A DNA stretch of 62,000 bases, from assembly GCA_015680685.1 (NCBI GenBank), contig MNCI01000556.1, positions 817,931 through 879,930 on the forward strand, in the 5' to 3' direction. The DNA comes from Gnetum montanum. Its lineage: Eukaryota; Streptophyta; Gnetopsida; Gnetales; Gnetaceae. Below, piece after piece: positions 1 through 11,450 of this stretch (positions within the stretch are counted from its first letter, which is position 1; each line of letters opens with the position of its first letter). The notes under the pieces were generated by a model. It saw only the letters and a list, made by a program, of their open reading frames with translations, was not told the DNA's origin and ran no database searches. The position numbers were made by a program, and so were the translations under genes.

Positions 1-134
1 ACACACACATACTCACATTAACTACTGAGTTATTTAGAGGTATCTGGGCCTTGGTGTTGCCAGAGACCAGCAGGCACCTAAATCCTGTTCGAGGACACTC
101 GTTGGCGGTCGCGTCCCAAACAGTCGCCAACACA
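1..134. mobile_element. End of an unclassified transposable element
   Basis: This stretch resembles about 48,310-48,485: both share a block around GAGGTATCTGG, then CCAGAGAC and CACCTAAATCCT, and both end near GTCGCCAACA or GTTGTCAATA. In both places the sequence just beyond is coding sequence of a gypsy element (RT here, accessory ORF there), so the shared end is probably a true element terminus. The last 30 bases form an imperfect hairpin (TTGGCGGTCG against CAGTCGCCAA). The CA ending would fit an LTR end, but no partner terminus is visible, so class and orientation stay open. Confidence 0.45.
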
Positions 135-560
135 TCCATGAATACGTCAACGCAATTTCCAATTTATTTCTGGAAGAACCTAAGTACTAGCCTCTAGAAG
201 GTGGTTGGCATAATGCAAAGACCAAATGACATCTATTTGTAGGCAAAAGTTTCAAATGGACTAGTGAATGTTGTTTTCTCTTGGTCCTTAGATGTAGTAC
301 AAATATAATTGTATTTGCTATATGTATCTAGAAAGCTATAGTACTCATGTCGTATAATATTATCTAGGACTTGGTCAACAAAAAATAGTGAGAAATGATC
401 TTTAAATGTGATAGAGTTCAACAATTGGAAATCAATGCACACTCTCCACTTTCCCCCCTTCTTTAAAATGATTACTTACTATCCATGATAGGATAGATGA
501 ATCCTACCTTCAAAAATGTCTCCAACTTCTACTTGAATACTTCTTTTAGTTTTGAATTAA
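135..560 (-). pseudogene. Ty3/gypsy reverse transcriptase fragment (element C)
   Basis: The minus strand encodes the middle of a Ty3/gypsy reverse transcriptase. Readable pieces are a start like KVGFIYPIMDSK, then CIDFQLLNS, FVDQVLDNI, HEYYSFLDTYSKYN, the TTFTSPFETFAYK block, a GLCIMPTTF stretch and VDVFMD. These match the corresponding RT blocks of elements A and B in this window. Normally the xDD catalytic loop follows, but the sequence is cut at about 134 by another element, so the DD pair is incomplete and RNase H and integrase are missing here. TAG stops stand where glutamine is expected. It is a dead remnant. Confidence 0.85.
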
Positions 561-1039
561 GCCTTCTCTAGGATTGTCATTGTGGTTTTACTATTGGATC
601 AATATATATCCTATGTTGATAGATTTATGGATCAATGTCATTGATTGCATTGTACGACCATGTAAATGCCATTGGTCATTTGTTAACTACATCTAGAAAC
701 TTCTTCTTCTTTTTCCTTACTTTAAGTTAGCATTGATTAATATTGGCTTCTTATTGTTCAAGAAAGCATACTCTAGTCTTGTTAGTAGGGTCTTTAATTC
801 CAATGGTTCTAGCTTCATAGTGTCTAGGATTTCTAATTATCCCTAGACCTTATATGTGGATAGGAATGTATTTTCCTTAATTTATCTAGCTTATCAGCCT
901 CTTCTACGTAGGCACTAACAATCTACTATATTGGTTCTATGTATTTTTTGGAATCAGTTTCTTCATCTATGATTAACCACTAGGTGCCTTCTTATTGTGT
1001 GGTTTCAGCATATAGACTTTTTTGCACACATATTTCTTC
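561..1039 (-). other. Decayed pol spacer between RT and protease (element C)
   Basis: By position this is the protease-RT linker of element C. I found no reading frame with a recognisable motif; the sequence is AT-rich and stop-rich on both strands. Confidence 0.4.
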
Positions 1040-1500
1040 TAAAAATTTATTGCATGTCTTGGTATCTTTTCATTTGATGATCCATATCCTTTGCATGCAA
1101 TTGTGCCCATTATCACGATATCTGATGCATGGAACTTTATGTCTCTATATGATGCTAGCTTCATCTTCCTTGGAAATCTCCAAGGACAACTTGTGAATAC
1201 CAACCTTAGCATCGATAGCTCTAAGCCAAGATCTTTCCATGATGATTGGAAATTCTTCCTTGTTTTTACAAACATGAATTACCAGAAAATATGCATGGTA
1301 AGACTAGCCAATGATGATTTCACATCATCCACTTATCCTAGTGGGACTATGATTAACTAGTTTGCAAGCTCTAATTGAATGTTGCTCTTCTTCAATGGTG
1401 GTAGATTTCAGGCTTGATATATGTCTTGTGAGATTAGGTTTAATCAGGTAGATCATTTCATGGTTTCTACCATGCTACTTGAAGGTAAACTAATGGACTT
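1040..1500 (-). pseudogene. Gypsy aspartic protease region (element C)
   Basis: The minus strand around 1,290-1,080 reads FPIIMERSWLRAIDAK and KLSLEISKED, then RHKVPCI. This is clearly homologous to the protease C-terminal half of element A (FPIIMGRAWLSTVDAR, LSLEISKK) and to element B. The DSG active-site segment would lie near 1,500 but is too decayed to read. The protease of such elements cuts the Gag-Pol polyprotein; this copy is broken by stops. Confidence 0.7.
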
Positions 1501-2450
1501 CCCAAATCTATTCACTTTTTTGAAACTTCTCTTATGTTTATCCAATAAGTAATTATCTGGGTAAGCATGACAGTAGTTACATTGGGGCTTGATGGTGAGG
1601 AAATCTTGTTGTTATTTGGAGGATTGAACATGGATGGGATAGAAGTGGACATAATCCTCATCCTTCAAATATTTGCAAGACTCATTCATAAGAATGGTCA
1701 TTTCTTGAATTGTGGTTCACATGTGTTCACTTCCTCTTGCATGTTAACTATTTGTATTACACTTTTCTGTTGCAGTTGAGATGGCAGCTCCCCCTACATG
1801 ATAGGAGGTGGCATTGGTGATAAAATATTTAGATGTTGGTTTAAAGAACCAACTACTAATGGATGAATATACAAGTGTGAATCTATCCTTGGTGATCTTA
1901 GTTTGTGGTACTTGGCTACATAGTATTAAGGAGTATGAAAAATAGCATTACTAAGAGGGATTAGATGTTGCACATAATATCCATATGGGTTTGGCTGATG
2001 ATATGGATATTGTTGGCATGGTGATGGCATGGTCCACAATTGAAATTATTGCCACTACTAATAGTACTACTCTTGTGGATATAGGTAAGCTCCACTGGGA
2101 TAGTATGTGGGTTGGAAGTCTTTCCTATAGTTACCTTGAGAGTTAGGTAACCTTTTGGGAATTTTTTTGTTGAAAAATCTAGGTTTAAGTGCATATGCCC
2201 CTACTTTTTATAAGTGTTCCATTACTATACAACATTCTTTGGGATGTTTGTATTGGCATATGACACATGCTTCCTCATCTTTGGAGCTTGTGTCTAAACA
2301 CGCAACCACTGAATGCACTTTTTTATTTTGTCCAAAATCTCTCTTCTTTTTCTTATCTTTGCCTTTACCAAAGGCTTGCTCTGTTCACTTGTCCAAAATC
2401 TTTAAGGTTGTTGTAAGCTTCTCATCAATTAAGTCTCACATGTTCCCTAC
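1501..2450 (-). other. Decayed Pro-rich gag/protease linker (element C)
   Basis: Position between gag and protease matches the variable, proline- and tyrosine-rich linker seen in element A (about 36.0-36.8 kb). Only weak traces of NPYGYY-like codons are visible and no intact frame exists. Confidence 0.4.
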
Positions 2451-4100
2451 CTTTGTTGCTATATCACTAAGAGATTTCTGAATAGGTAGAGTTTTCTTCT
2501 AAATTACCTAATCTAAGGTTTCTTCTTCTTGTATGTCACAAAATCTTGCATCCATTTTTCTAATAGAAGGATCTTTGTTATATTCTTTCACTGATTCTTG
2601 CTTTCTTAACTCATCTTCCTCCTTTGCCACTTGGTCAATCAATCTTTGTATATGATGGAAAAACATTTCAAATAATTGCCCTTGGCATAAACCCTAAGGA
2701 TATCTCTAGTTTTGTTCTATAGTCCATTAACAATTTGCCTTAGCTATTCCCACTAAGAGAATCCATGGCCTACGCATCTTTGTAATAGTGAGTAATACCT
2801 ATCCATTGCTACAACAAGGAATTCATGGATTCCTTGCTTTCATCCATGGATTTGTTTTCTTAGATTAGACACCTAGGAATAAGTTTGATATTTGTCATTG
2901 AATAGCTCTAGCATGGTACACCATCTTTTGATTGATTCTAGTTCAAGTGATCTATACCAACTCTCAACTTCTTTCATAAGTGTCTATGAAAATAACTTTA
3001 AATTCTACCAATCACTTTTAATATTTTGTAGGGCATAGGCATTGTGGAATGCTTGAAGGTGGTGTTGAGGATCAAAATTGTAACAACCCTCAAATCTAGG
3101 CATGTTATTCATGTTCGGCCATTTGATACAACTGTCCCTTACATGCCTAGTTGGGATACAAATAGCTTCATTGATGATGATCATACTTTGAGTAGCCAAT
3201 AGGGGTTCATCATCATAATTGGATTTGTGAGATCTTTTGTAGTGGTTCCTCCTTTGGTGCTGATGCCTTTCTCTATCGTCTCTTCTATCCTTGCATCTTC
3301 ATTATTTGTAGTCTTCATATTTTTCATCTAAGTGCCTCAGGAAATAGTCATAATGATCATGAGTTCTTCTTTTCTTCCTATCATGGTCTTGGTACCTTTG
3401 CCTCCTCCTATTAGATTCCACTGATGATCATGAGGATGAAGATGAGGTAGTGGAAGAAAAATGTCAGCTTGTCCTTCTTTCATGACTTTGGTATTCTAGA
3501 AACTCTTGACCTTTAGTCTTGATTATAGTTTAAGTCTATTACCTCCCTTTTGGATGTCTCTACTAAGGAAAAATGCAATTGAACTTTGATAGGATCCTCC
3601 AATCAAATGATAGGTATTTGTGAATGGACTTCATGATTCTAGTGGATTTGTTCAGTGATGACTTGATCACCATCAAGCTCATCTAAGACAAGAAGAGAGC
3701 TGATTTTCTTTTCCTTATTATGGACATGTTTCATCTCCATGGTAGCATCTCTTTTCACTTACTCCTTAGTGAGATGATAGGGCCTAGTCATGTATTTGGT
3801 CATGTGATACTTGTTAAGTGCATTACGTAGATTCATGCTACTTAGAGCTATTTGAAGCATGATGGATGCTAAGGATTTTGGAGGTAGAACAATGTTACCT
3901 TGAAGACCTTTCCACCTTATTTTTCCATCTTCATGAAAGATGAAAGTTAAATTATGATAGTAAGGATCATGAGAAGCAAATGAAATCCTTGCTTGCATTG
4001 GCATACTCCATTCTTATTCATTACTAATTCTGTCATTGCCTCATTTTCATTCTTTGGTAGATGGTGATTTATATTTGATTGAAGCCATGTTATGATTTTT
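2451..4100 (-). pseudogene. Gypsy Gag pseudogene (element C)
   Basis: The minus strand encodes a decayed Gag. Near the N-terminus it reads RISFASHDPYYHNLTFIFHE, then GNIVLPPKSLASIML. Further on come RHVRDSCIKWPNMNNMPRF and HHLQAFHNAYALQNIKSDW, the start of the retrotransposon Gag capsid domain. The same order occurs in elements A, B and D of this window. The probable start is near 4,099, about 120 bases inside the PBS. Several frameshifts and TAG/TGA stops interrupt it. Gag forms the virus-like particle of LTR retrotransposons; this copy cannot be functional. Confidence 0.8.
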
Positions 4101-4218
4101 AGACATTTAGTTAAGTGTGCTTAATTATTTAGAGTTATTAAAATATTATAGATTTCAATTTTGGATTCTTAATATAATGAACTTCATAAAATCAATTACT
4201 CAACATACATTAACACAT

Positions 4219-4236
4219 CGTGGAGAATAGTGCCAA
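4219..4236 (-). promoter_or_regulatory. Primer binding site, tRNA-Asp type (element C)
   Basis: Directly inside the LTR end the minus strand reads TTGGCACTATTCTCCACG, a decayed form of the plant gypsy primer site TTGGCGCCGTTGCCGGGG, complementary to the 3' end of tRNA-Asp. The same position is used in elements A, B and D. It fixes the orientation: reverse transcription starts here and gag lies to the left. Confidence 0.7.
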
Positions 4237-5098
4237 TGATAAGTAGTGGAGGGATCCAACACCAACCATGTAAGTCATGAGTGTCCACACATGACCTTAT
4301 CATAATCCATGGAGGAGGAAATGTTAATATGCTAGTAAGTGGTTTAAGTATGAGATCGTTGCCTTCCCACATGGAGCTAGTGAAATCTAAGTGTATGGTT
4401 TAGCTCACTATGGGGTGTATGAAAATTGATGTTATGTGGCACAAATTACTCCTAAACGTAACCATAATGATGAAAATAATTTCTAAGTCTAACTAATAAC
4501 AAGTAAGTATATCTATTCTATCCTAAGCCATAGGTATATATTCCTAGTCCTCTAGTCACATCTTGGATTTATGAAATTTCCACTAGGTTACCAAGTGGAG
4601 TTATCACTAAGTGAATTAAATAACATCACTACTAGGATTACTAGACAACCACACGTAACATTCAAAACTAGTTGTACACATGCTAATGTATTAAGTACAC
4701 ATGTAAAGTAAGTACTTTCAAAAGGTAAAGTGCTAACTAAGAAAACATGGAAAATTATTCTAAGTAAACTAAGTTATGATGCAATGATGCAAAAAAACTT
4801 GATCTTTATTACCATTAAAAAATTATGTCCAAGTACAATTTGTTTGAATAAAGGCTCCATTCATTTCCTAGCACCACACTACAAGCATACACTTCTATCG
4901 CTAAGTCACAAAAATAAACTGACAGAGTCTAGTTACTATAAAATGAAACATTATGGAAATTGTGCATCCAAGTTTTGTCTTTATAGGGCTACACACATCT
5001 TGAGATATCGTATCAATAATGACATAGCATGCAGTATGATATCATTAATATGATATCATTGTTATGATATTGTTACTCATAAAAAATTGGACTTATTA
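4237..5098 (-). repeat. 5' LTR of gypsy element C
   Basis: About 862 bp, in plus coordinates from TGATAAGTAG to the decayed end ACTTATTA. It aligns along its length with the B LTR (24596-25462) read in reverse: shared blocks are the TGTGTGTAGCC plus TATAAA segment near the start, the CCTAGTAGTGGTT region and the final TATCA before the PBS. The minus-strand TATA box lies near 4980-4987. The U3 end carries the alternating GATATCATT/ATGATATC inverted motifs typical of this family. The matching 3' LTR is not in the window because the element is truncated at 134. Confidence 0.8.
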
Positions 5099-6400
5099 GC
5101 AAGTTGGAAAGAAATAGAGGTAGGAAATATTATGATTTTACCAATGTGATAAGGCATGAGTTAAAATTTGGTCACATGATGATTGCTACAAGTTATTGGC
5201 ACATGCAATTTGCAAAAACTTTTTTTTTTTTTAGAAAACATGATTTTAAATAAGAAGATCAATGATTGAGAAAGTCCAAGGGTTATTCCATATGTTATAA
5301 AAGAATGAATGTGGCCTAAACAAAGGTGCCTAGTATCAATTGACATAGAGAGAGCTTGAGAGAGGGTGAGAGACTATTTCTAAAATAATTAAATAATGAT
5401 AATGAGATCATTCTCTTGACGATCCTTTTTGTATTATGAGAGTGTAGTAATGGTTTGACTGACTGATTGTCTATTTTTGGGAGTGTATTTTTTCCATTTG
5501 TTCATTTTATTTATTTAATTTTGAGTAAGACTAAAGTTCTCTTTCTTTTTCTTATTCAATTAAGGCTTGATTTTAAAACATCCACCTTAAGTGAGCTTGG
5601 ATTATGAAATCAAAGGGAGATCCTCATCATGTTGGTATCAGATGATTTGCATTAAAGAAAATTCAATTCAAGTTGAGAATCCCCATCTCAATTATAAGAA
5701 ATTACTTCTCTAAATAATCATTTGAACTACAATTTCCATTGTTATCATTTCGATCTCTTAGGATTTTAAAAATCTCTTTGATTATAAAACTAGTAATTAA
5801 CAAGTATTATTTTGATTCTAGTAAATTGTAACATCATCTTTAGGTGTGTTGTTACTCCAAGTTGGATTGTACAAAGTTTATCATAAATTCTTATGTTTGA
5901 GTGATGTTGCTCTTTGTGTAGCATCCTATGACATTTATATTAGTATTCATAGTGTCATTTTGTATTGTGGGCTCATGGCACACTTATGATGTTTGTTGGT
6001 AATACAATTCTTAGTCTTACATACATTGGGGCTTTTTAGACTCCAATAATGTACCACTAAGTTGGTTCATTTGTTCTACAAATGATGGAACACTACCTTA
6101 ATGTAGCATATCTTCCTCTTCTTTATACTCTTTATAGAGATACTTCTATTATGATACAATAACTCATAAAAAAATTTCAAGTGAAAAAATTTCAAGTGGG
6201 AGAAAAACTCTTAGAATTTCCTCATCATTACATAAAATTCACTATTCTTACATCAATTCATCATATTTATCACAGGAAATATAGAACTTGTGATCTTATA
6301 GAAGACCTTCATTAGGATTTTCAAACAAGAGGGCTAATATGTTGGTCAATAATGATAATGAGCTACATTTAATGAATGTTCTTTTATCTATAGCTACATA
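5099..6400. other. Interval with no gene recognised
   Basis: AT-rich sequence between the C LTR and the LINE remnant, with a T11 run near 5220. The last few hundred bases may be the wrecked endonuclease part of the following LINE, but I can read no motif. No RNA gene was seen. Confidence 0.4.
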
Positions 6401-8250
6401 GGTCTAGATTAAGAAGATGCATGTTTGTAGAAAACCTTGGCTTCCTGTGGACTATTTGATAGCTTGTAAAGATTTTATAGCTTCACATTTTGATATTTCA
6501 ATGTTGAAGAATTTTATAAAACTTATTCATTTTAAAAAACACAAGTTCATTAAAAAAGAGCAAGAAAGAAAGCTTTGTGAGCTCCACTCTAATCCAACAA
6601 GCTTTCAGAATTTATTCCAAGATAGATAGTAACATGGTTGGGATTTTTCCTTATCTCCTATTCAAACTTTCTTCAATGATCCTTTTACTCAAGAGGCTTC
6701 CCTGACTATGAAAGATAACTCTAGTATTCTTGAGTTGTCCATTGATAGTGCTTCTATAGAAATTCAAAGATTATCTTCTAAGAAGAGTGCTAATTTTAAT
6801 GGATTATATGTAGAGCTTATTAAATTAGGTGATCCATTGGTGTAGAAAATAGCTTGCAATATTCTTAATAAAGGGCTTCAACATAGTTTAGATTGTCCTT
6901 TGTGTTCTAGTTGAGTAGTCTTGCTTTTCAAAAATGGAGATAGAAAAAATCTTAATAATTACTAATTGATTATAATTAATTTAGTTTTTACTAAGCTTTT
7001 GGATACTATTTTGAAAAATAAAAATCGTTCATTGACAAAAATACAAGGTATCTATGCTTAGTCATAATTAGGCTTTATGAGGAATCATTCTACTATAGAA
7101 CATCTAATAACTTTGATTTGTTGTGTAGGGAAAGCAAAAAGACCCAACCATACAACTTTTATCTATTTTATTAATTTCTCCAAGGCTTATGATTCTGTTG
7201 CTAATGATAAACTTTGAAAGAGATTGGATAGCATTAACATTCCATAAGATCTCCTTTTTGCTGCTAAATGAATCTATGAAACCATTAACATTCTTATTGA
7301 AGATAATATTAATGGAGAAACAATAGTTATCAATAACTTAATTGGAGTTAAATAAGACTATCTTTTATTTACTACCCTTTTGGCATATTTATAGATAAGT
7401 TGGAGAAATAGATGCAAAATGCCTCTCATAATAGTATGTGAGTGAATAAATTATTTTTTAATATGCTTTTCTTTGTAATTGATGTAGCCTTGATTGCAAA
7501 ATCAACTACAAAATTAAATTAAATGCTTTAAATTCTCCATAACTATTGTAATCCTCTTGCTATTAAAGTTAATATTGATAAGACTAATATTCTAGTCTAT
7601 AGAGAAAATGGACTTGATATATGTGAATCTTATAAATATTTGGGAGTTGAATTGATCAGTAATTATAGTTGAAATACACTTATTGCTAAAGGATTTCATG
7701 TAGCATGCGAACTATACTTTCTCTAAGAGATAATTGTAGTAGGAAAAAAATTCTAGCATGGGAAATTAGAAACTTTTTTGCAATCTTGTTCAACCTGTAT
7801 TATTATATAGGTGTGTTTCTTGGGGACCTTCTCTTTTCACATATAATTAGAAGAAATTAGAGCCTGTTCAAAAATAGTTTCTTGGATATGAATTCAAGTG
7901 AGAATACAAACATCTTATGATATCTTACTTTTAGAAGCAGGTTTGCTTCCTCTTGAAGTTAAAGTCATTTGTCAATTTATTACCTAGACTTAAAAGTTGA
8001 GTCACATGGAGGAAGTTAATTATGCTAAGAAGATAATGAATGCTACACAAGAAAATGGATAGTTACATCAAGGAAAATTATGGATTTAGTCATGAAATGT
8101 TGTAATAGAGGATCTTCCTTTGAATAAATGCTCTTCCAATAAAGTATAGAAGAAAAAGTTTTAGCTAAAGTTTGGTTGAATACATTAGGGAAAAATATTT
8201 TTATTTAGAGGAGGTTTGTTATTTAGTACTCAAGAGTATTTATTCTCAAC
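6401..8250 (+). mobile_element. LINE remnant (non-LTR retrotransposon ORF2, RT and C-terminal part)
   Basis: Plus-strand traces of a LINE polyprotein appear in the right order. The endonuclease-RT linker comes first (HFKKHKFIKKEQERKLCEL at about 6,525-6,590), then a GLYVELIKLGDP segment. RT blocks follow: KNGDRKNLNNY near 6,935, LGFMRNHSTIEHL near 7,070, FIYFINFSKAYDSVANDKL near 7,160-7,215, a GVK-type turn at 7,345 and a VALIAKSTTKLN trace with the Y/F-x-DD box decayed. Then come KTNILVYRENG and ESYKYLGVEL near 7,580-7,650, and a C-terminal LLEAGLLPLEVKVICQFIT segment near 7,930. Several frameshifts and stops are present. A 5' end, poly(A) tail and target duplications were not found. Confidence 0.8.
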
Positions 8251-8847
8251 TATTTCTGTTCATTTAAGGAATAAAGTATGTTAAGAGTGAGAAGGTATGT
8301 TAAGCAGAACAACAATAAAGTGTGAAAGTGATAATTACCAGGGGCATTTTAATAATTTTGAAAGGTAAAAATATAGGCACAATGTATACTCTTGGAGGTT
8401 ATACATGTTTTTAGGATGATTCTATAGGTGTAGCTGCTAAAGGTTGGGCCATGTCAATTATTTTAATTTGAAGGTACTTCAATCTCATTCTTGCATTCCA
8501 AGAATTCGTTGGGGTTGTCTCAAATCCTTAGTAGCAAATTGTTTCCTTATATTTGTAAATAGTTTGCTATAAAGGATTTGGGACAAGGAAAATGAATTCA
8601 TGAAATAAAATTCAAGAAAGAGATTGAAGTATTTTAAACTAGAATAATTGAAATGTCCCAAAATTTTATGCCATAAATTAATATCCTATGTGCTGCATCT
8701 ACAGAATCATCTTGCAAATATATATAACCTCATAGAGTATACATTATACATATATTTTTACCTTTCAAAATTACCCTAGCTACAACTGTCGCCTTCACCA
8801 CTGCAATCATAGGCATGAAACTAGTTGAGGATCCCAAGGGCACTTTC
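8251..8847. other. Interval, no gene recognised; ends in target sequence of the copia element
   Basis: AT-rich sequence, probably including the LINE 3' part at first. The final 40 bases (from about 8,808) match the gene-like repeat found again at 13,484-13,520 (GATGAAACT, GGATCCCAA, GGCACTTTC), so this is the target into which the copia LTR inserted. Confidence 0.45.
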
Positions 8848-9242
8848 TATTGGCCATAGTTATCATGATAAATTTAGGCCATGGATATCATGATAAAATT
8901 AGACTATGGTTATTACAATAGTGGTTGGTTATCATTAGTTATTTAAGGTCCCCTTCACCAATGTAAAAGGAACCTCCCTCACCTCAATTTAGATCCATCA
9001 CATATATCCCATTTCCATCCCAATCTTACATTCTTCTCCTATTGCATGAGAGAGAGGCTTCTTCTTGTTCTCTCCTTGTGGTGAAGAGAGAGGGTTGTTA
9101 TCCCCTTTTTTGATAATAAGATCCTTCTACATTTGCCTATGGTTTTCTTCTTCCCACTTTGGGATTTTTCTATGTAAAATATTCATGTATATTAATCTTT
9201 ATTTTCATCTCATTTCATATTTTGCTATTAGATGTGCTAGCA
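8848..9242 (+). repeat. Left LTR of the copia element
   Basis: Starts TATTGGCCATAG (decayed TGTTGG) and aligns to 13068 onward: shared pieces are GGCCATAGTTATCAT, TTAGACTATGGTTATT, TATTTAAGG, GAGAGAGGCTTCTTC and GATAATAAGATCCTTCT. The TATA region is GTAAAAGG near 8,965, better kept in the right LTR as TATAAAAGG. It appears to end TGCTAGCA at 9,242 with CTTTT following; CTTTC precedes 8848, so it is framed by a near-perfect 5-bp duplication as a solo LTR would be. Confidence 0.8.
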
Positions 9243-9471
9243 CTTTTAGCACATGCTTCATAACTCCACAGGGTCAAATCCAATAACTCAATCATGTGCT
9301 TGGCATTCACATCCACAATAAATATGGGACACTCTGATGGAATTGTATGAGGCTAAATCACTCCACAATAAAATCTTCTTGACGAGAAGACTTTACACTC
9401 TTTGTATGGTAGAAACCTCATCAATAAGTGACCATATCAACACCCTAAATACTTTATTTTCTTAACTCACA
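9243..9471. other. Target-like sequence between the left LTR and the copia gag
   Basis: AGCACATGCTTC, CTCCACAGGGTCA and ATCATGTGCTTGGCATTC at 9,248-9,310 are the direct continuation of the target sequence cut at 8,847, and they recur at 13,407-13,450 and 13,520-13,590. No TGGTATCAGAGC-like primer site is present. The rest, to 9,471, is not recognised. Confidence 0.6.
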
Positions 9472-9860
9472 TTGTTGGGCTATAAAGTAGATGCAGGTGA
9501 ACATGCAGAAATTCTACTTCAAAGTATACTTGATTCATATGATCAACTCATCATAAACTTGACCAACAACATCCTTATGGATGATCTTGTCTTCAACAAG
9601 GTTGCAGCTACAATTCTTGAAGTAGAAAGTCAGTGCAAGAACAAGAAAGATAGGTTGGCAAACAAGGCAGAGGCCTTAACATTGATGAGACAGAGATCCA
9701 TGGAACATGATCCCAATTGAAACCAAATTTATGGTAGATCCAAGTCAAGAAGTAAAAGGAAGAAAATTACTTGCTACAACTATGGCAAGAGAGGACACCT
9801 GAAGAAGGAGTGTTGGAAGAAGAAGAGTAATGAAAAGAATCCTCAAGGGAATGTGGTAAG
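9472..9860 (+). pseudogene. Copia Gag C-terminal part with CCHC zinc knuckle
   Basis: The frame from 9,472 reads ILLQSILDSYDQLIINLTNN, the conserved copia Gag C-terminal core, then VAATILEVESQCKNKKDRL. After a TGA at 9,718 comes a basic stretch (GRSKSRSKRKK) and the nucleic-acid-binding knuckle CYNYGKRGHLKKEC, a C-x2-C-x4-H-x4-C type with the second Cys changed to Tyr-Gly context. The N-terminal half of a normal copia Gag (about 200 residues) is missing. The product would package RNA in virus-like particles. Confidence 0.85.
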
Positions 9861-9929
9861 TATCTCATATGGCATTAATGTTTTATACAGTGAGGTAACT
9901 ATTTCTGAAGGTAGATAGAAGCTGACTAA

Positions 9930-10290
9930 TGCTTGGATCTTGGATTCAGGAGAAACATGGCACATGACCTTTCAAAGAGAATGGTTTTATCACTAGAAAC
10001 CAATAATAGAAGGATTTGTGTACATGGAAAATGATCATGCTTTGAAAATCACTGGTAGTGGTACTATCAAGATAAATATGTATGATGGCACTATTTTCAC
10101 CATACAAGAGGTACAACATGTGGAGGGTCTAAAGAAAAATCTATTGTCTTTAGGACAACTAGATAATCTTGGGTGCAAAACTCATATAGAGAATGGGATC
10201 TTAAAGATTAGTAAAGGTGTGCTTGTGGTAATGAAGGTAGAAAAGGTTGCTACAAATTTGTACATGCTTTTGGGGAACACACATTAAGTG
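9930..10290 (+). pseudogene. Copia protease
   Basis: AWILDSGETWHMTF near 9,930 is the retroviral-type aspartic protease site: D-S-G, with the usual A-x-x-H-M context of copia changed to E-T-W-H-M. It continues with GSGTIKINMYDGT, VQHVEGLKKNLLSLGQLDN and GCKTHIENGILKI, all standard copia protease blocks. The enzyme cleaves the copia polyprotein. A stop near 9,992 and the missing upstream Gag make this copy inactive. Confidence 0.85.
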
Positions 10291-10319
10291 GGAGAGTCTT
10301 TTGTTGCATCAACTAGTTT

Positions 10320-11450
10320 AGAAGAAGAATTGACGATGTTGTGGCATCAAAAGCTTGGTCATATGTTAAAACAAGGTTTGAAGATTCTCTCTAAATAGAA
10401 ACTACTTCCTGGGCTCAATTTGGTATGTTTACCATTTTGTGAGCATTTTGTTACTAGTAAGCAACATAGATTAAAGTTTAGCACATCAACAGCTAGGAGT
10501 AGAGGCATCTTAGACTTGATGCACTTTGATGTTTGGTGAGCACCAGTAACTTCCCTAGGAGGAGCAAGATACTTTGTATCTTTCATTGATGATTACTCTA
10601 GGAGATGTTGGGTGTATCCAATCAAAAGGAAGGTAGATGTCTTTTTTTAGTCTTCAAAATTTTAAAGCATGAGTAGAACTTGAGTCCGAAAAAAGGATCG
10701 AGTGTCTAAGGATGAATAATGGAGAAGAATATACAAGTGATGAATTTGATGCATTTTTTCAACAAGAAGGCATTAAGAGATAGTTCATAGTAGCACACAC
10801 TCCTCAAAAGAATGGAGTGGTAGAATGGATGAAAAGAACTTTGTTGGAAAAAACAAGATCAATGTTGAGGGTTACAAATCTAACCATGTCATTTTTGGTA
10901 GAAGCAGTCAATACTTCCTACTATTTAATCAATCAATCTTCATCAATTGTGATTGATTTAAAAAAACCAATGGAAATGTGGATTGGTAAGCTAGCTATTT
11001 ATTCTCATCTCCATACATTTGGATGTTTTGTGTATGTGATGTACAATGACCAAAAAAGATCAAAGTTGGACCCAAAGTCCAGGAAATGTATCTTCTTAGG
11101 GTATGTTGATGGAGTTAAGGGGTATCACCTGTAGGATCCCACTACCCACAAGGTTGTCATCAGTAGAGATGTTATATTTGTAGAAGATACAATGCAAGAG
11201 AAGGGAGATGATAGCACTTCAAAGGAGAATTCAAAGACTACTAGAACTCAAGTAGAAGATAAGACAAAAGTTGAAGATCCAGTTACTTCTAAAGCAACAT
11301 CAATGTATGAAGAGAAAGAACTAGTCTAGTCTAAAGCTTATGAAGCTCATCAGTCATCTTGGGCAAAGAGATCACCAACTTGGCACTCAGATTATGTTGC
11401 TAAAAGCAATGTTGCATACTTCATTTTAATGAAGGATGGATAACTTTACA
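10320..11450 (+). pseudogene. Copia integrase
   Basis: Begins with the GAG-pre-integrase block LWHQKLGHML near 10,339, which belongs to the HHCC zinc-binding region. The catalytic core follows: FIDDYSRRCWVYPIK near 10,580, a frameshifted NNGEEYTSDEF near 10,715 and the glutamate segment KNGVVEWMKRTLLEKTRS near 10,810. The usual D,D-35-E residues are thus traceable. After HTFGCFVYVM and KSRKCIFLGYVDGVKGYHL (near 11,010-11,130) comes the variable C-terminal tail with SWAKRSPTW-like residues near 11,360. Integrase inserts the cDNA into the genome. Frameshift and stop codons break it. Confidence 0.85.
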